From the NCBI GenBank assembly GCA_964019155.1, contig OZ025243.1:30365371-30429370 (forward strand): a stretch of DNA of 64,000 nt, given 5' to 3'. A program made the translations under genes and the position numbers. Shown one piece after another: positions 48,364 to 62,206 of this stretch (position 1 is its first letter; each line of letters opens with the position of its first letter). The notes below the pieces were generated by a model, which saw only the letters and a list, made by a program, of their open reading frames with translations, had not been told where the DNA came from and made no database searches. This DNA is from Osedax fenrisi (Eukaryota; Annelida; Polychaeta; Sabellida; Siboglinidae).

Positions 48364-49455
48364 TAAATAAATAAGTGAATGAATAAAATAGAGCCCCTGA
48401 CTTGAGAATCATCTGAATCAGTAAACGTGTTGGTTTAGCCTGGTTTAAAATGTATCTACTGGCTTGTAATCAAAAATCTACCTGGATGGTGTTTCCATTA
48501 TATCGCTTTTCGATTCCCAATTAGATTGTGAGCAGAATTCAATTTGCCAAGGGATCGACGTATTTATGTTAATGGGCATCGAAGATGAGTCATTGAAATC
48601 TATGATGTCGATCCATATTAACTAATCCATTAACATATTATTGATACCAAATACTAGATCAATGAACATCCTGCGATAATAGAGCGATTATAGTTAAGAA
48701 ATATGAGTCTATAAGAATATTATACTGATTACACATATATGATAATAGTCTAAATAAGTTTCTAGTGAAAGATCGTTGAAAATGTTCAATCAATGTTTTA
48801 TTTTTTATATATGTATCATATAGATTCGATATTTGTGAATTATATTTCAATAAAGGTCTTACATATCTACTATATTCTATCAATATAAATATAGTCATAC
48901 TAGAATAAATAGAATACTTATAAGTTTATAAGTTTCTTACACACATTATTAATATAAATAATGACCGTATAGTTATTACTGGAAAAACCTACTCAGATCT
49001 TTATAGTTATAGTTTTCATATATTTTATAATGTATTTCTATAGAGAAACTAGATAGCGTACAGTGTACGCCGTACACTTTAATCCATTATTAATAGTTTA
49101 CTCTATTAATAGACTCGAGTTATAAACTATCTATATACAAATTTATATGTAGATGGTTTATAAATGGAGTATTCTTATTAGTCTAATATAGAATATGTGA
49201 AGTTATTAACATGTAGTCACTAACATGAGTATAAAATGCAAACGGATTTAGATCTTAAATTGATAATATATTATAATATATATATAGTACATGATATTGT
49301 TCATTAGAATATGATCTGAGATATTGGCATTGCGAGTATTAAAAGTAACTAATTTAATTAGTGCATGCTTATCTGAAAATAAATTGAAGTAGGTTCTACT
49401 TCTACCTTTGTGCACATGCATATTACATGTAATAGAGTATCAAGTTGTCCAATCA
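48364..49455. other. intergenic, no supported gene
   Basis: A minus frame at 48898-48659 resembles a LINE C-terminus weakly (IEYSRYVRPLLKYNSQI) and may be a further LINE scrap. The rest is AT-rich. Confidence 0.4.
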
Positions 49456-50296
49456 ATTCCAAGCAGAGCTGGGCAGTATCGCCGATACAGTATCTAATAG
49501 ATACTATATATTAAGGCAACAAATCTATATCGTAGATACATTTGTATTTGTATTTTTATCTATTATAAAAATTAAAAAAGTATTTGTAATCGTATCTATT
49601 AGTCATGAATATTATCTACGATACGTATCTACTAAGAAAAGTATGTAAAAAATACAAATACATTTAATTTTATGATATCATATTATAAATTAATTTTAAT
49701 ATATATAAATCATCAATATTTTTTTAATAAAATATCTTTTGTAAATATTTAAATCAATTAATTGTTAACAATTATGATATATAATAAACATAATTACCTT
49801 GTATCCATCTTGTATGTATCGAATATACGAAAATAAAATAAAAATAAAATTATTTAATTAAAATAATTGTAATATGTCAATTTAATATGTTTGCAAGGAT
49901 CATTGATATTTGTTTACCAAGTTAACCAATCAAATGCAACTTATATAGTGCTACAAAACCTCAGTACGAATTCCCTTTCCCGTGCAAATTCCCCTATGTG
50001 CTTACAAAACCGCAGCCATAGTGATTTATTATCAAAAACCATTATATACATTCATTGAAAACAAAGAAATTATTTTGATAATATTTTATATAATAATTGA
50101 TTTATAATTAAACTACTTTCTAATAAATTCATGAAAAATCTAAATAAATTATAATTATAATAATTTAAAAAAATGCAATATTTATCTTTATAATATACAA
50201 ATATATAGCCTGCTCGGCAGTTCATTACACGTTATCTCCATTCCTCTCTATCATTCATCGCTATCGGTAATTCCTCATTTGTGTCATCTCTTAATT

Positions 50297-50577
50297 CAGT
50301 TATTCCTAACTTTTTTTTATCATGACCCTTTTTTTTAATAATTCTTAATTTAAAAATATACCATGACCAGATGAACAATTTAATTTTTTAATTTTTTAAT
50401 TTTTTTATTATTAAACTTTAGTTAATTTTTTTTTAAATGATAGATTTTTATTAAATTGTAAATAACACGTGAGCACTTTTTTTAAATGAACATTTGTTTT
50501 TATAAATTGGCTCATGACCCAAACAAAAAACCCAATGACCCACGTTTGGGTCATGACGGTTAGGTTGGGAACCACTA
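50297..50577. mobile_element. nested hAT-like MITE
   Basis: Start CAGTTATTCCTAACTTTTTT; the end GGTTAGGTTGGGAACCACTA is its inverted form. Flanks TCTTAATT and TATTAATT match at 7 of 8. It carries repeated TCATGACCC motifs. It lies inside the larger hAT element. Confidence 0.7.
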
Positions 50578-50739
50578 TATTAATTGGTCTAAATATGTTA
50601 TCATAGTCCTTCCTCGAGAGAGTATTCAGTGTTGTGGATTCAAATTTAATACTATACTCACTACTTCGCTTCTGTTTATCCAGCAGTGACCATAGAACCT
50701 ATGTTGTTGTTCGCGTATTTATCTGTTATTCTTGGAATG

Positions 50740-52680
50740 TTGCTGTACAACTACTTATTTGTAACGTGGTCTCTCCATGACTTGTTTAGTGCAGAACGCA
50801 GCATTCATAGGCTCAGTCCATTTTTTTCTTCTAATGTTGAAGTTAGAGTCCAAGTGATATAGCCATATACAACTGTTCTTAAGAACAGTCTCAACTGTAG
50901 CTCTAAAGAAGTTTCTTTTGAGTTTAATTGTCAGGTTAGATTTCCAGATGATATTAAGGCTATTCAAGACTGCCCATGCACTCCCGATTATTATGCTTAC
51001 ATCATGTTGAGTTGAACTAATATAACTACCTATATATTTGAACTATTCTTCATGTTTTATATCATGGCCTGATAAGCTTTTCATGTTTATCTGGTTTTCG
51101 TGATTTAAACACATGTATTCCGTCTTGTCTGATTTTTATATGTAAACCGATATCTTTAGCCGTATCTTCAAATTTGTTTAGTATACTATAGTTTATTTGC
51201 ATCTATCAGACTAGTAGTTATACCAGCTATATCGTCAGCATAGACAATATCGGTAATGTGTACATCAGGGTATCTATTGCTTTTTCTTATGCAAGAGTGA
51301 AGCCGGGATTGTAAATTGCTATCCAATGATTTTTTCAATATATAGTGGAGACAATAATGCATATAAATGGTGCAAGTTTATCTACGTGTAGTACTCCAGT
51401 GGTTATATCGAAGAAAGGTGTGTCACCATCAGGCGATCTTACCATAGAACGAGTATTCTTGTAGATCATCAATATGGCATTTACGATTTCAGTGCGTGTA
51501 CCTTATATGATTAAGATATCTTTCATCTTTTCACGATTTATTGAATCAAAAGCCTTTGAAAAGGCTATAAAGAGGAGAGTAGCTGGTAGGTTTTAGACTT
51601 TACCCCTTCCAGTATACGTCGAATGGTTAACATTTTTCCTGTCGTTGATCTATTTGTTCGGAAACCATTTTGATTTTGTCTCAGTATAGGATCTATCTTT
51701 GGTCTTATCCTATTTAATGACATCAGGTTATATATCTTAGCTGCAATTGGATTTAGTGTTATTCCCTGATAGTTTTGTTTGTGATAGAAATAACTACTTT
51801 TTTAGGGAAAGGAAGTAAGCATCCTTCATTCCATATGTCTATTGGTTCTTGAGAATATACAATAATGCACTAGTTTAGTAAGATTTATTGAAAGTCTCAT
51901 AGTTTCCATACCTCAGCTGGTATTTCATCTAATACAACAGCTTTTCCATTTTTTATGCTTTTCGTAGCTATCTTTAATTCATCTATTGTAAAATGCTTTT
52001 TTGATATCTAGTTCATTTTGTATAGTCAATGTACTTTCATAGTTTGATGTGGGAATTTATGGTTTACCAAGTAGGTAGTTACTTGAAATGATCGTTACAT
52101 AGTTGAATACGTTCTTTTCCACTGTTTGCTTTAAGTTTTGCTCTGTTTGGGTTATTTCTTCTACTAACTTCATTTACTATTTTCCAGGATATGGCTGATT
52201 TTTTGTTACACATCGCATTTTTAATTTCACTTATTTTATTCTGAACGTAATGTGTTTGTTCCTTCTCTTACGATTGTACAAGATACTTTTGATCTTCGTT
52301 GAAATGTCTGACATTTTCTGGTGTCAGTTGATTTTATTTATGTCGCGCTGCTTGGTATAGTATGTTATAGTTATAGTATATTATCTGTTTCCTAGAGTAT
52401 TCATTCTTTCAACTTAGATTTAAATGGGATTACTTTAGCAGCAGTTTCCTTACATACAGTTTCAAAGTGAGTATACATTCATTTAGCAGATAGTAAAGAT
52501 ATATCGGGTTTCTGTATCTATCTTTAATCTTGACCAATCGTAATTTTTGATTTTTACCAGATCTCTTGTTATTAGATCTAAGACCCAGTTTTATATTTAC
52601 TGATATAATACGATGGTCAGATGCAACCATAGATTTATAGTTTACAAATGTAAACTATAAATCTATGGATGCAACACTGA
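50740..52680 (-). mobile_element. LINE remnant (endonuclease end to RT C-terminus) inside the hAT element
   Basis: On the minus strand: SDHRIISVNIKLGLRSNN (endonuclease end, about 52630), PILRQNQNGFRTNRSTTGKM and TIRRILEGV (about 51690-51590), YPDVHITDIVYADDIAGI (YADD at about 51242-51231), and NSLNIIWKSNLTIKLKRNFF then RATVETVL near the end (50967-50860). Many stops and frameshifts. Related to RTE/Proto-like ORF2, but the clade is not certain. Confidence 0.78.
52625..52668. repeat. short palindrome at the LINE border
   Basis: CCATAGATTTATAGTTTACA and its complement are joined by a tiny spacer. A relative (CTATGGTAAACTATAAATCT) occurs at 62047. Confidence 0.75.
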
Positions 52681-52751
52681 TAAATGAGTTATAAGCTCTA
52701 CAGTTTTTAGCATTTATGATATAATATATATATCTATATAGTTAATTATAT

Positions 52752-52795
<44 letters not shown>

Positions 52796-53209
52796 ATATA
52801 CTTATAATATATTTGTATCTACTAAGATGTATCTATTAAGAAAATTCTGTATTTGTAATTGTATCTACTATGAATTTTGTGTAAGTAATTGTAGTAGTAT
52901 CTATTATAAGAAAAAAGTGTGTAATTGCAATTGTATCTATTATACATTTTTTGAGTATCGTGCCCAGCCCTGATTCCAAGTTTATTAATATATCCATATA
53001 ATATAGATATCAGAATTGTCAGGAATACTAGACATTATTGCTTACATTTTTACTTCAACTGTATTAGTTATAGTCATATTAAAATTATATATATGAATTA
53101 TTATATATATATGATTACATATATATATATGAATGAATAAATGTCTATTTAAACACATAAATAACGTTCTCTATTGTGTAAACAAATATAAAAATATACA
53201 AAAAAAATA

Positions 53210-54160
53210 TAAATCAGTTGAAAATAATAAAATTAATTTTACGAATTAATAACAATTCATTATATTTAAATGACGAATACTTTACATTATTTATAAATAG
53301 TAACGCATTCCATAGATCGGCTGCAGCTACACTGAAACATCGTTTACCATTTATTTCCTCTTTAGTAATAGATGAATAGAAGAGTTTCGTAGATATCTCT
53401 TGTATACAAGAGTTTATAAACTCTGAATTGTAGGAGGTCATTCAAATAACTAAGAAGACGATTCTTCAGTACCTTACAATTAGTTTAAAATAGTTTAAGG
53501 TAGATATCTGATAAATATGTAACCATTTAGAACTAAGTGATAAATGACTGCTTTATCGTCATATAATGTTACACGATGTAAAACTCTTATCGCTGATCTA
53601 AGGATTTAGTAGAAGTAGGCTATACCTATGCCTATACCTATACGTCTGCTATAACAGCAAGGCTATAATATAGAGAATAACAATAATGTATACTTTACAT
53701 AACTAATTATTCCATTAACATTTTAGAAATTCTAAAAGGTAAGAATATCCTTATCGTATTTTATATAATTAATAATTAGCTGATTTACACACATTAGCTA
53801 TCTGATCGGAGAAATGTAGGTTATCATCGAAAATAAAACCAAGGTTTTTAACATTATAGCAAGGAACAATTGTTATAGAATCAATGATAACTTAAGGAAA
53901 AACTGATCCTATTCTAGATATATTTAGAATTTAAGTTTTATTCTATTTAAAATTAAGCTATTTTGTAAAAAAAACCAATTTTTAACCTTATTACTACAAT
54001 CAATTATACCTATATTATCAATTAGAAATATATTAATATTGAGAAACATATTTTATCATAATATAATGTATTCTAATACACACTTCCAATTTAGAGGTTT
54101 ACCATTAACTCCAATAATCAATATATGTCGATGTAGTCTATCATAATAAAAGTGAGCAGG
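53210..54160 (-). mobile_element. degenerate L2/CR1-like LINE C-terminal fragment
   Basis: The minus strand gives NVKNLGFIFDDNLHFSDQIA then NVCKSANY (about 53860-53770) and GKRCFSVAAADLWNALLFIN (about 53370-53300), both standard C-terminal landmarks of CR1/L2 ORF2. Stops are frequent. Confidence 0.72.
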
Positions 54161-55432
54161 CCCTAGAAATATATCGATATAGTTGCTCTTTCTGTTTGGA
54201 AACTATAAAATTTAGTAAGAATATATTTTAGATATTGGCAATAGTTATAAATATTAAATTTATTTATTGGTATTTTTCTAGAGTTAATGTTTGTAATAAG
54301 AATATGAGGGCATGGGTAATAAAATATTAGGAAAAATATTTCCATTCGCATATAAGTTACTGATCCTATAAACCACGTACTGTATTTCACCTTAGTTGTT
54401 TTAGTTAAGTTTATTAACCTGTCGTGGTTTCGATCTAAAATAGTCACAGGCAGTTATATGCATAGGTATATGTATAGGCATAGGCATAGGTAGCCTACCT
54501 ACTTAAATTCCATTTACGTTTACCCAATTCATATTATATTTATTTATATAAATTATACAATTATATTTATATAAATTATACAATTATATTTATATACATT
54601 ATACAATTATATTTATATATAGTTATACAATTATATATAATTATAATTGTTAGGATTAATCCTTTAAAATACTTTGAAATCTGTTTCATTAAAAAATCAT
54701 ATTATGTATGTACCTTTTTCATTAAAAATATCATGAACTTTGTGAATAATTAAAAAAATATTTTAAATTATTTCTACTTTATTGGCAATATAAATATTAA
54801 TAAAATTTCAGTGATCTATATGATATCTTCTGATTTATTATTATATTTTCCAATAAAAACATTAAATTTAATTATAGACATTATTTAAGTGATATCATCA
54901 TAGTTAACTCTACTTGTTATCTTCTTCTTATCAATACAATATTGATTTCAAATAAACTAGTATACTAATTAAAATATTAAAAAATAATTAAATAATTAAG
55001 TATATATTTATACATATTTATCTCATATATGTCCTCAATGATCTAATTGATATATTATTTAAAAAAATATTTATAGATTAATTAATATATAATTAATGAG
55101 TATATAAATAGTGGAAGAAATATCCTTTATTAAGAAAAAATATTCAAATACATACGTCTATGAATATTCATAGAAATACAATAACAATCTCGTGTCAACG
55201 TAAATAAAAAAGGGTACACAAATAAAATGTTACCAGAGAATGACTGAGGTCGTAAATGGGTTACAATGTATAAATCACGGGGATTATAGTAGGGATATAT
55301 AAATTAATATCTGTTATAGATATTAACGCATAGTTATTATATAATAATAACTATCGAGTATAATAGTAACGACTAGGTTATGAGAGGTAGTGGTATTATA
55401 GTTAGTGGTATTAGGGTTACTGGTAGTTAGGG
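54161..55432. other. AT-rich 3' flank of gene 3
   Basis: Tandem TTATACAATTATATTTATAT near 54535-54640, no supported gene. AATAAA on the minus strand at 55128-55123 could be gene 3's polyadenylation signal, about 310 bases past the stop. Confidence 0.4.
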
Positions 55433-55483
55433 TCAGAAGTGTTGGTGGTCGTCTTTGAACTCCACGGTATTATGAAGTATGTC
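55433..55483 (-). CDS. gene 3 exon z (stop)
   Basis: Acceptor GTACAG, phase 0, 16 residues (DILHNTVEFKDDHQHF) and TGA. It is very short and rests on splice phase and residue character. Confidence 0.52.
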   Translation of the reverse strand, partial: DILHNTVEFKDDHQHF

Positions 55484-58400
55484 CTGTACGTATTATGTTT
55501 ACTATTAGAATATCGTAGATAGATATTATATAATCGAATATGTTTTATATAGATGATACATAAAGGAGAGGAGAGGAGAGGAGAGGAGAGGAGAGGAGAG
55601 GAGAGGAGAGGAGAGGAGAGGAGAGGAGAGGAGAGGAGAGGAGAGGAGAGGAGAGGAGAGGAGAGGAGAGGAGAGGAGAGGAGAGGATAGGAGAGGAGAG
55701 GAGAGGAGAGGAGAGGAGAGGAGAGGAGAGGAGAGGAGAGGAGAGGAGAGGAGAGGAGAGGAGAGGAGAGGAGAGGAGAGGAGAGGAGAGGAGAGGAGAG
55801 GAGAGGAGAGGAGAGGAGAGGAGAGGAGAGGAGAGGAGAGGAGAGGAGAGGAGAGGAGAGGAGAGGAGAGGAGAGGAGAGGAGAGGAGAGGAGAGGAGAG
55901 GAGAGGAGAGGAGAGGAGAGGAGAGGAGAGGAGAGGAGAGGAGAGGAGAGGAGAGGAGAGGAGAGGAGAGGAGAGGAGAGGAGAGGAGAGGAGAGGAGAG
56001 GAGAGGAGAGGAGAGGAGAGGAGAGGAGAGGAGAGGAGAGGAGAGGAGAGGAGAGGAGAGGAGAGGAGAGGAGAGGAGAGGAGAGGAGAGGAGAGGAGAG
56101 GAGAGGAGAGGAGAGGAGAGGAGAGGAGAGGAGAGGAGAGGAGAGGAGAGGAGAGGAGAGGAGAGGAGAGGAGAGGAGAGGAGAGGAGAGGAGAGGAGAG
56201 GAGAGGAGAGGAGAGGAGAGGAGAGGAGAGGAGAGGAGAGGAGAGGAGAGGAGAGGAGAGGAGAGGAGAGGAGAGGAGAGGAGAGGAGAGGAGAGGAGAG
56301 GAGAGGAGAGGAGAGGAGAGGAGAGGAGAGGAGAGGAGAGGAGAGGAGAGGAGAGGAGAGGAGACTAACCCGTGCTAGTTTATGAACCACGTATACGGAG
56401 ATGTTATTGACGTAGTGAAACGCGTTACTATCGTTGAGGCCGTAGTTATTGGTCATAGAATACATAGAATCTTCGTCTTCTTTGGTGTCGATCTCCCGAT
56501 GTTCGACTAGTGGTAGGCGTGTCGAATAAGCCACGCCCTCCGACACGCCTCCAATCGTTTGCTCGTCGTCCGATAGATGGTGCGAATTTATTGTATTGGT
56601 ATCTCGAAATACGCCAGGGATACCTTTCCGGGGAAGTATAGGTATGTCGCTGGAATGAACGATTCTGGGTAAGGTTGGCATGGTTACTGCGCCTGTATTG
56701 ATAATGGTACTCGTTATGAGATTCCGGTGTGAAATCTCGAATCTAATAATACAAATTGATAATAACTATAGTGAATTTAATATACTCTATTTATAAATAT
56801 TTAACGTAATTTATATGCAATTTGTGTTGTAAATATATATATTTAATTAATAGCGATGTTACTTGTAAATAAATATAAATTAATATACTAATGTATGTAG
56901 TGGAAAGTAACATAATACGGAAACTTTAACAACAAATGGTCTTAACATTTTATGACTCAATATTTTTTTCAAAAATTGTAATATATTAATATTTTATGAT
57001 TATAGATATTATTAGGTAGGGGAAAGTAACCTAATACGGACACTTTAACAATAAATGGTCTTAACATTTTATGAATTAATATTTTTTCAAAAATTAAAAT
57101 ATATTAATATTTTATAATAATAGATATTATTGTGATTTTGAAATTGTATTTAATCTTTTAATTCCATAGATAACGGGGGTGTCCGTATTCGGTACCCATG
57201 TCCGAATACGGATACCCTGTTTTATAATACGGACATCCTATAGGAATATATATATACCACTAGATTAACTATATATTATTGATGAATCAATCAGAAAAAT
57301 TACAATTACATTATTTATAATTAATTGTATGAATAATTTATTCTAATTTAATTAATGAATGATTTATTTATTTTTATTATTATTTTAATTAATAATACAA
57401 TTTAAGTATCTAAATAAATATTACTATATACTTATTTATACAATTTATATGATTATGAATATTTTATTCATTAACATTTTTTTTGTAGGATTTATGATTT
57501 CTGAGATACCGAGAGTGTACGTATTCGGGCACTGTCCGTATTCTGTTACTTTCCCCTACTATATATAGTACTATCAAATATTGTTATAAGGAAATATATA
57601 ACATTTCCGCGAAATCGTGTAATTAGATTTATGTACAAAACAATTACAGCGTCACCTATATCGGGTTAATTTCAGGAACTATAATGTGTTTTTTATAATA
57701 TAAATTCATATCAAACTATATACTCTTAAAATGTAAAATAATATGTTTTTAATTATTATTTATATGATGAAAACTAAGTGTTCATTACTAATATAAAAAA
57801 TCAATAGGATATGTAAGTTTTAAATACTATAGTATTTGTATATCTTATATTTACATATACATAGTATCTACAAATACACCTATATATGTGGCGAGTAGTA
57901 GTAGTTAAACAAGTAGTAAACAAGTAGTAGTTAAACAAGTAGTAGTTAAACAAGTAGTAAACAAGTAGTAGTTAAACAAGTAGTAAACAAGTAGTAGTTA
58001 AACAAGTAGTAAACAAGTAGTAGTTAAACAAGTAGTAGTTAAACAAGTAGTAAACAAGTAGTAGTTAAACACCTTATTAAAAGCTAATTTATATTGCATG
58101 TAATTTAATAGAGCAATGAAAACATTGTTGTATGGAAATCGCGCTTAGCCTTAATCTCTTTCAGTGGTTCGATACTACTGATATCAGCGGCAGGTATACC
58201 TACTATATATATATATATATATATGGTATACCACTCTAGTAGTTATTAATTATGTTACATATATAGGGAGCATAGAGCTAGAGAGAAATGTATCTCTAGC
58301 TCTATAGAGCTATCATATATGATAGGGAATGTTATATATTTATTTCGCAAAATATTTGGTACTATAGTATCTTTGGTATACTATAGTATCATATTGAATA

Positions 58401-61045
58401 TCTATATTAAATTATGTATACCAGGGAGTATAATAATAATAATAATAATAATAATAATCAGAATGTTGGTATGACCATGGTAAACGAAGAAGCGATATGC
58501 TTATCTAGTCGTTTACCTATTTCACTTTCCTATAGGACAATTATGAGGAGAAAATTATAGTAAAAGTAAAATAAAAATAAATAAAATATTAAGAGTTAAA
58601 GTTAATAAAATAAATATATATGTATATAAACTATATACACAAAATATATACAAAAATATATGTTAAAAAACAAATTATAAATAAAATTTAATTATTTAGT
58701 AATCTATTAGAATAATACACTTATAAAAATACGATATATTTAATCATTAAAATTATAACCAGAGTAGCCAACAGTAATTGAAATTAATGAGGGTATATGG
58801 TGTATCAACTTCAGGGATATGGGTTCGTCAGGTCCAATGTCTTAGGGATCCTATTTGTGCCAATAATAAGAACACTGGCAATACTTTCCTCTCAGTAAAA
58901 GTATATCCCTTTCCCCGACACATACCATACCACACAATTACAAAAACATCAGACACTCCGTCACCAAAAAAACACAATATAAAATAGTTAAAATGTTACT
59001 ATAAATGTATATTCATATAGATTACTTTTTTAAATTGTTAAACAATATAAATATTTTTAAAAAACTCCCCATAATGCCATTCATCATGTAAATAAAATTT
59101 GAGATAAGATAAATAAATAAAATAATTAAAATATAATCAAAATTAAAACAAAATAATTAGGTAATTAAACAAACTATAAAAAACACAATACAAAGCTCTA
59201 CAACTACAACCACACTTAATATACAATAATAATACAATACACAAAAATAATCACTTACAATTTCATATTAATTATATAGACCTCAAGAAAATTTAAATTA
59301 AAAAATAAAATATTAAAATACACATAAGTTAAAGGATTTAAAAACAATTAAAAGGTTTAAAAAATAATATTTTATTTTATGGTTTTTTTTATATATTAAA
59401 AATATATTTATGTAAATTCTAAAGTTTAAATATCCTTAGTTTAATAGTTCTCATTTATTAATAATTATCATTAGTTAAATATGTATCATTAGTCAAAGAG
59501 TTATCATTAGTTAAATATGTATCCTTAGTCAAAGTGTTATCATTAGTTATCATTAGTAAATATGTCTATTCAAAAATGGCAATTAATCTATAGATGTATA
59601 CATACAATTTTATTATAGGTAGTGATTTATATCGTTTTTTCAAATTCTGTTTTAATTCTGATTTCGATAGATAATTTTTAAAAGAATTTTCTAAATTATT
59701 CCATAATATATGTCCGTTATAAAATATACTAAAATATTTTATTTGTAACCTATATGATGGTATTATAAATTTATATTGACTTCTTTGACTATAGTTTTTT
59801 TTTTTTAGAAAAAATATAGATTTATATGGAGATGTTGATTTACTATTTAAAACATCATACATAATTAATATTGTTTTACATTTATATATATCCTTAAATT
59901 TCAAAATAGTTAAAGAATTATAAAATTCATCAGTATTAATTCTATTTTGTAAATTATAAATAGCACGTATAGCTCTATTTTGTAATATAATAATCATATT
60001 TATATTTGATTTATACGTATTACCCCATATAGTTATACAATAGCTAAGATTAGGTAGGATAAAATCATTATATAATAATTTAAGTGATTTTACTTAATGA
60101 AAATTTGAGTTTATATAATATTGCAATGAATTTTGATACTCTTTTGCAAATATAATCAATGTGAGCTTTCATTTTATTATCAATATGCATTCCTAAACAT
60201 TTATAGCATTCTACTCTATTCAATAGTTTATTATCAATATAAATATTATTATCAAAATAATGTTTATTTATATTATCAATTATTATATAGCAAGATTTTT
60301 CAATATTTATTGTTAATGTATTCATAATAAGCCAATTTTTTAATTTTATAAGTTCATTAGTAACTAATGAATTAAGATTATTAATATTTTTATTTTAAAA
60401 AATAATATTAGTATCATCAGCAAATAAAATAACTGAATATTTATTAGAAAATAAATGCAAGTCATTCATAAATAATATAAATAGTATAGGCCTGAGAACT
60501 GAACCCTGAGGAACTCCATAATTAATATTTTTTATATCTGATTCATTATTAAAATATACAGTTTTTTATTTCCTATCATTTAAATAACTGCTAAAAAAAT
60601 CTAAAGTAACACCTCTAAAACCATAATTTGATAATTTATTTAATAAAATGTCATGATTAATTGTATCAAAAGCTTTCTTGAGGTCTATAGAAACAATTGA
60701 AGAAATATATTTGTTCTCAAGATTTCTAATTAAGTCATTCATTAACATATTTATTGCAACGGATGTATCTATATTTTTTTGAAAATAAAATTGTGATTTA
60801 TGTATTAAGTCATATTTGTCAATAAAAGATATCATTCTAATTTTTATAATTTTTTCAAATATCTTTGCAAATTGAGATATCAATGAAATTGGTCTATAAT
60901 TTATAATATTAGATTTATCTCCATTTTTAATATATGTATACCTAATACTCCCTGGGTATACCTAATATAACAATATACCTAATGTAACACATATATTGTG
61001 AAGCAAATATATAACACTACCTATATATAGGCATATATATATACC

Positions 61046-61105
<60 letters not shown>

Positions 61106-61406
61106 TTAAATTTGTGATTAATAAAGCATATTTCATATGTTGACATATGAAATATGCTTTATTAATCACAAATTTAAAACTATTTATATTATAAATGATA
61201 TGAATCTATGAATCTATGAATTATTATTATATATGTATAGTCAATACATTTTTTTATAAATAATTATATTTGATATTTATATATTTTAATACTCTTATAA
61301 TATATTATATTATATATAAATATAATAGGATAACTACTTATATAAATCTAAATACAATATAAAATGAACTATTATTAAATGATTCAAAATACTAAATGAA
61401 CAAATA

Positions 61407-61460
<54 letters not shown>

Positions 61461-61700
61461 CAATCTGCTATACAAGAAAAGTCGTATGTCCACTGGACAT
61501 TGTCCAGCTATGTTATCAATAGATAACAGATTAGCATATATGATTAATTAGCGACTCGAATGAAAGTATTACAATGGGGAGAATAGAAGTTAGCTCATGT
61601 CAGAATCGCTCTGGTGACATGTTGTAGTAGCAAGAACACTAGAATAATATCTCTTTGTTGATATTAGCCACACGTGCAAGCAGTGCGATAATACAAGGGG

Positions 61701-61749
<49 letters not shown>

Positions 61750-62110
61750 TGCACATGTGTGTGTATGTTAGTGTATGCATATATTACAGGTCATACTTTA
61801 CTTATTTATTATTAATATTAATATAACTATTATCATAGTATATTATATTATAATAGTATACTATAGTGATATATTACCATATACGGTAATACATATTTAG
61901 ATTTAATACAAATTCATATTTATTGATGGTATACTTTTTTTTAATAAATTTTACATGAATATATTATTATTAAATTAAAACAAATACAAATAATTGTTTA
62001 AATATAATATATATATATATATTTATATCTTAGATTTGTATTTTACCTATGGTAAACTATAAATCTATGATATATATAAATTATATTTTAAATAAATATT
62101 AATTTTGAAA

Positions 62111-62151
<41 letters not shown>

Positions 62152-62174
62152 ACTTATTATATATCATACTATAA

Positions 62175-62206
<32 letters not shown>

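Larger units (their letters stand above)
49464..52972. mobile_element. 3.5-kb hAT element in a perfect 8-bp target duplication, with nested insertions
   Basis: It starts CAGAGCTGGGCAGTATCG and ends with the inverted counterpart of CAGGGCTGGGCACGATAC. ATTCCAAG flanks it at 49456-49463 and 52973-52980, an exact 8-bp duplication. Subterminal regions on both sides repeat GTATCTACTAA-like and TTGTATTTGTA-like motifs. No transposase was recognised. The interior holds a MITE (50297-50577) and an antisense LINE (50740-52680). Probably non-autonomous. Confidence 0.9.

Noticed and set aside
55545..56369. Long Leu-Leu-Ser-Ser-Pro repeat protein
   Set aside because: It is read-through of the (GGAGA)n tract past the exon y donor. 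Exon z restores a sensible end in the right phase.
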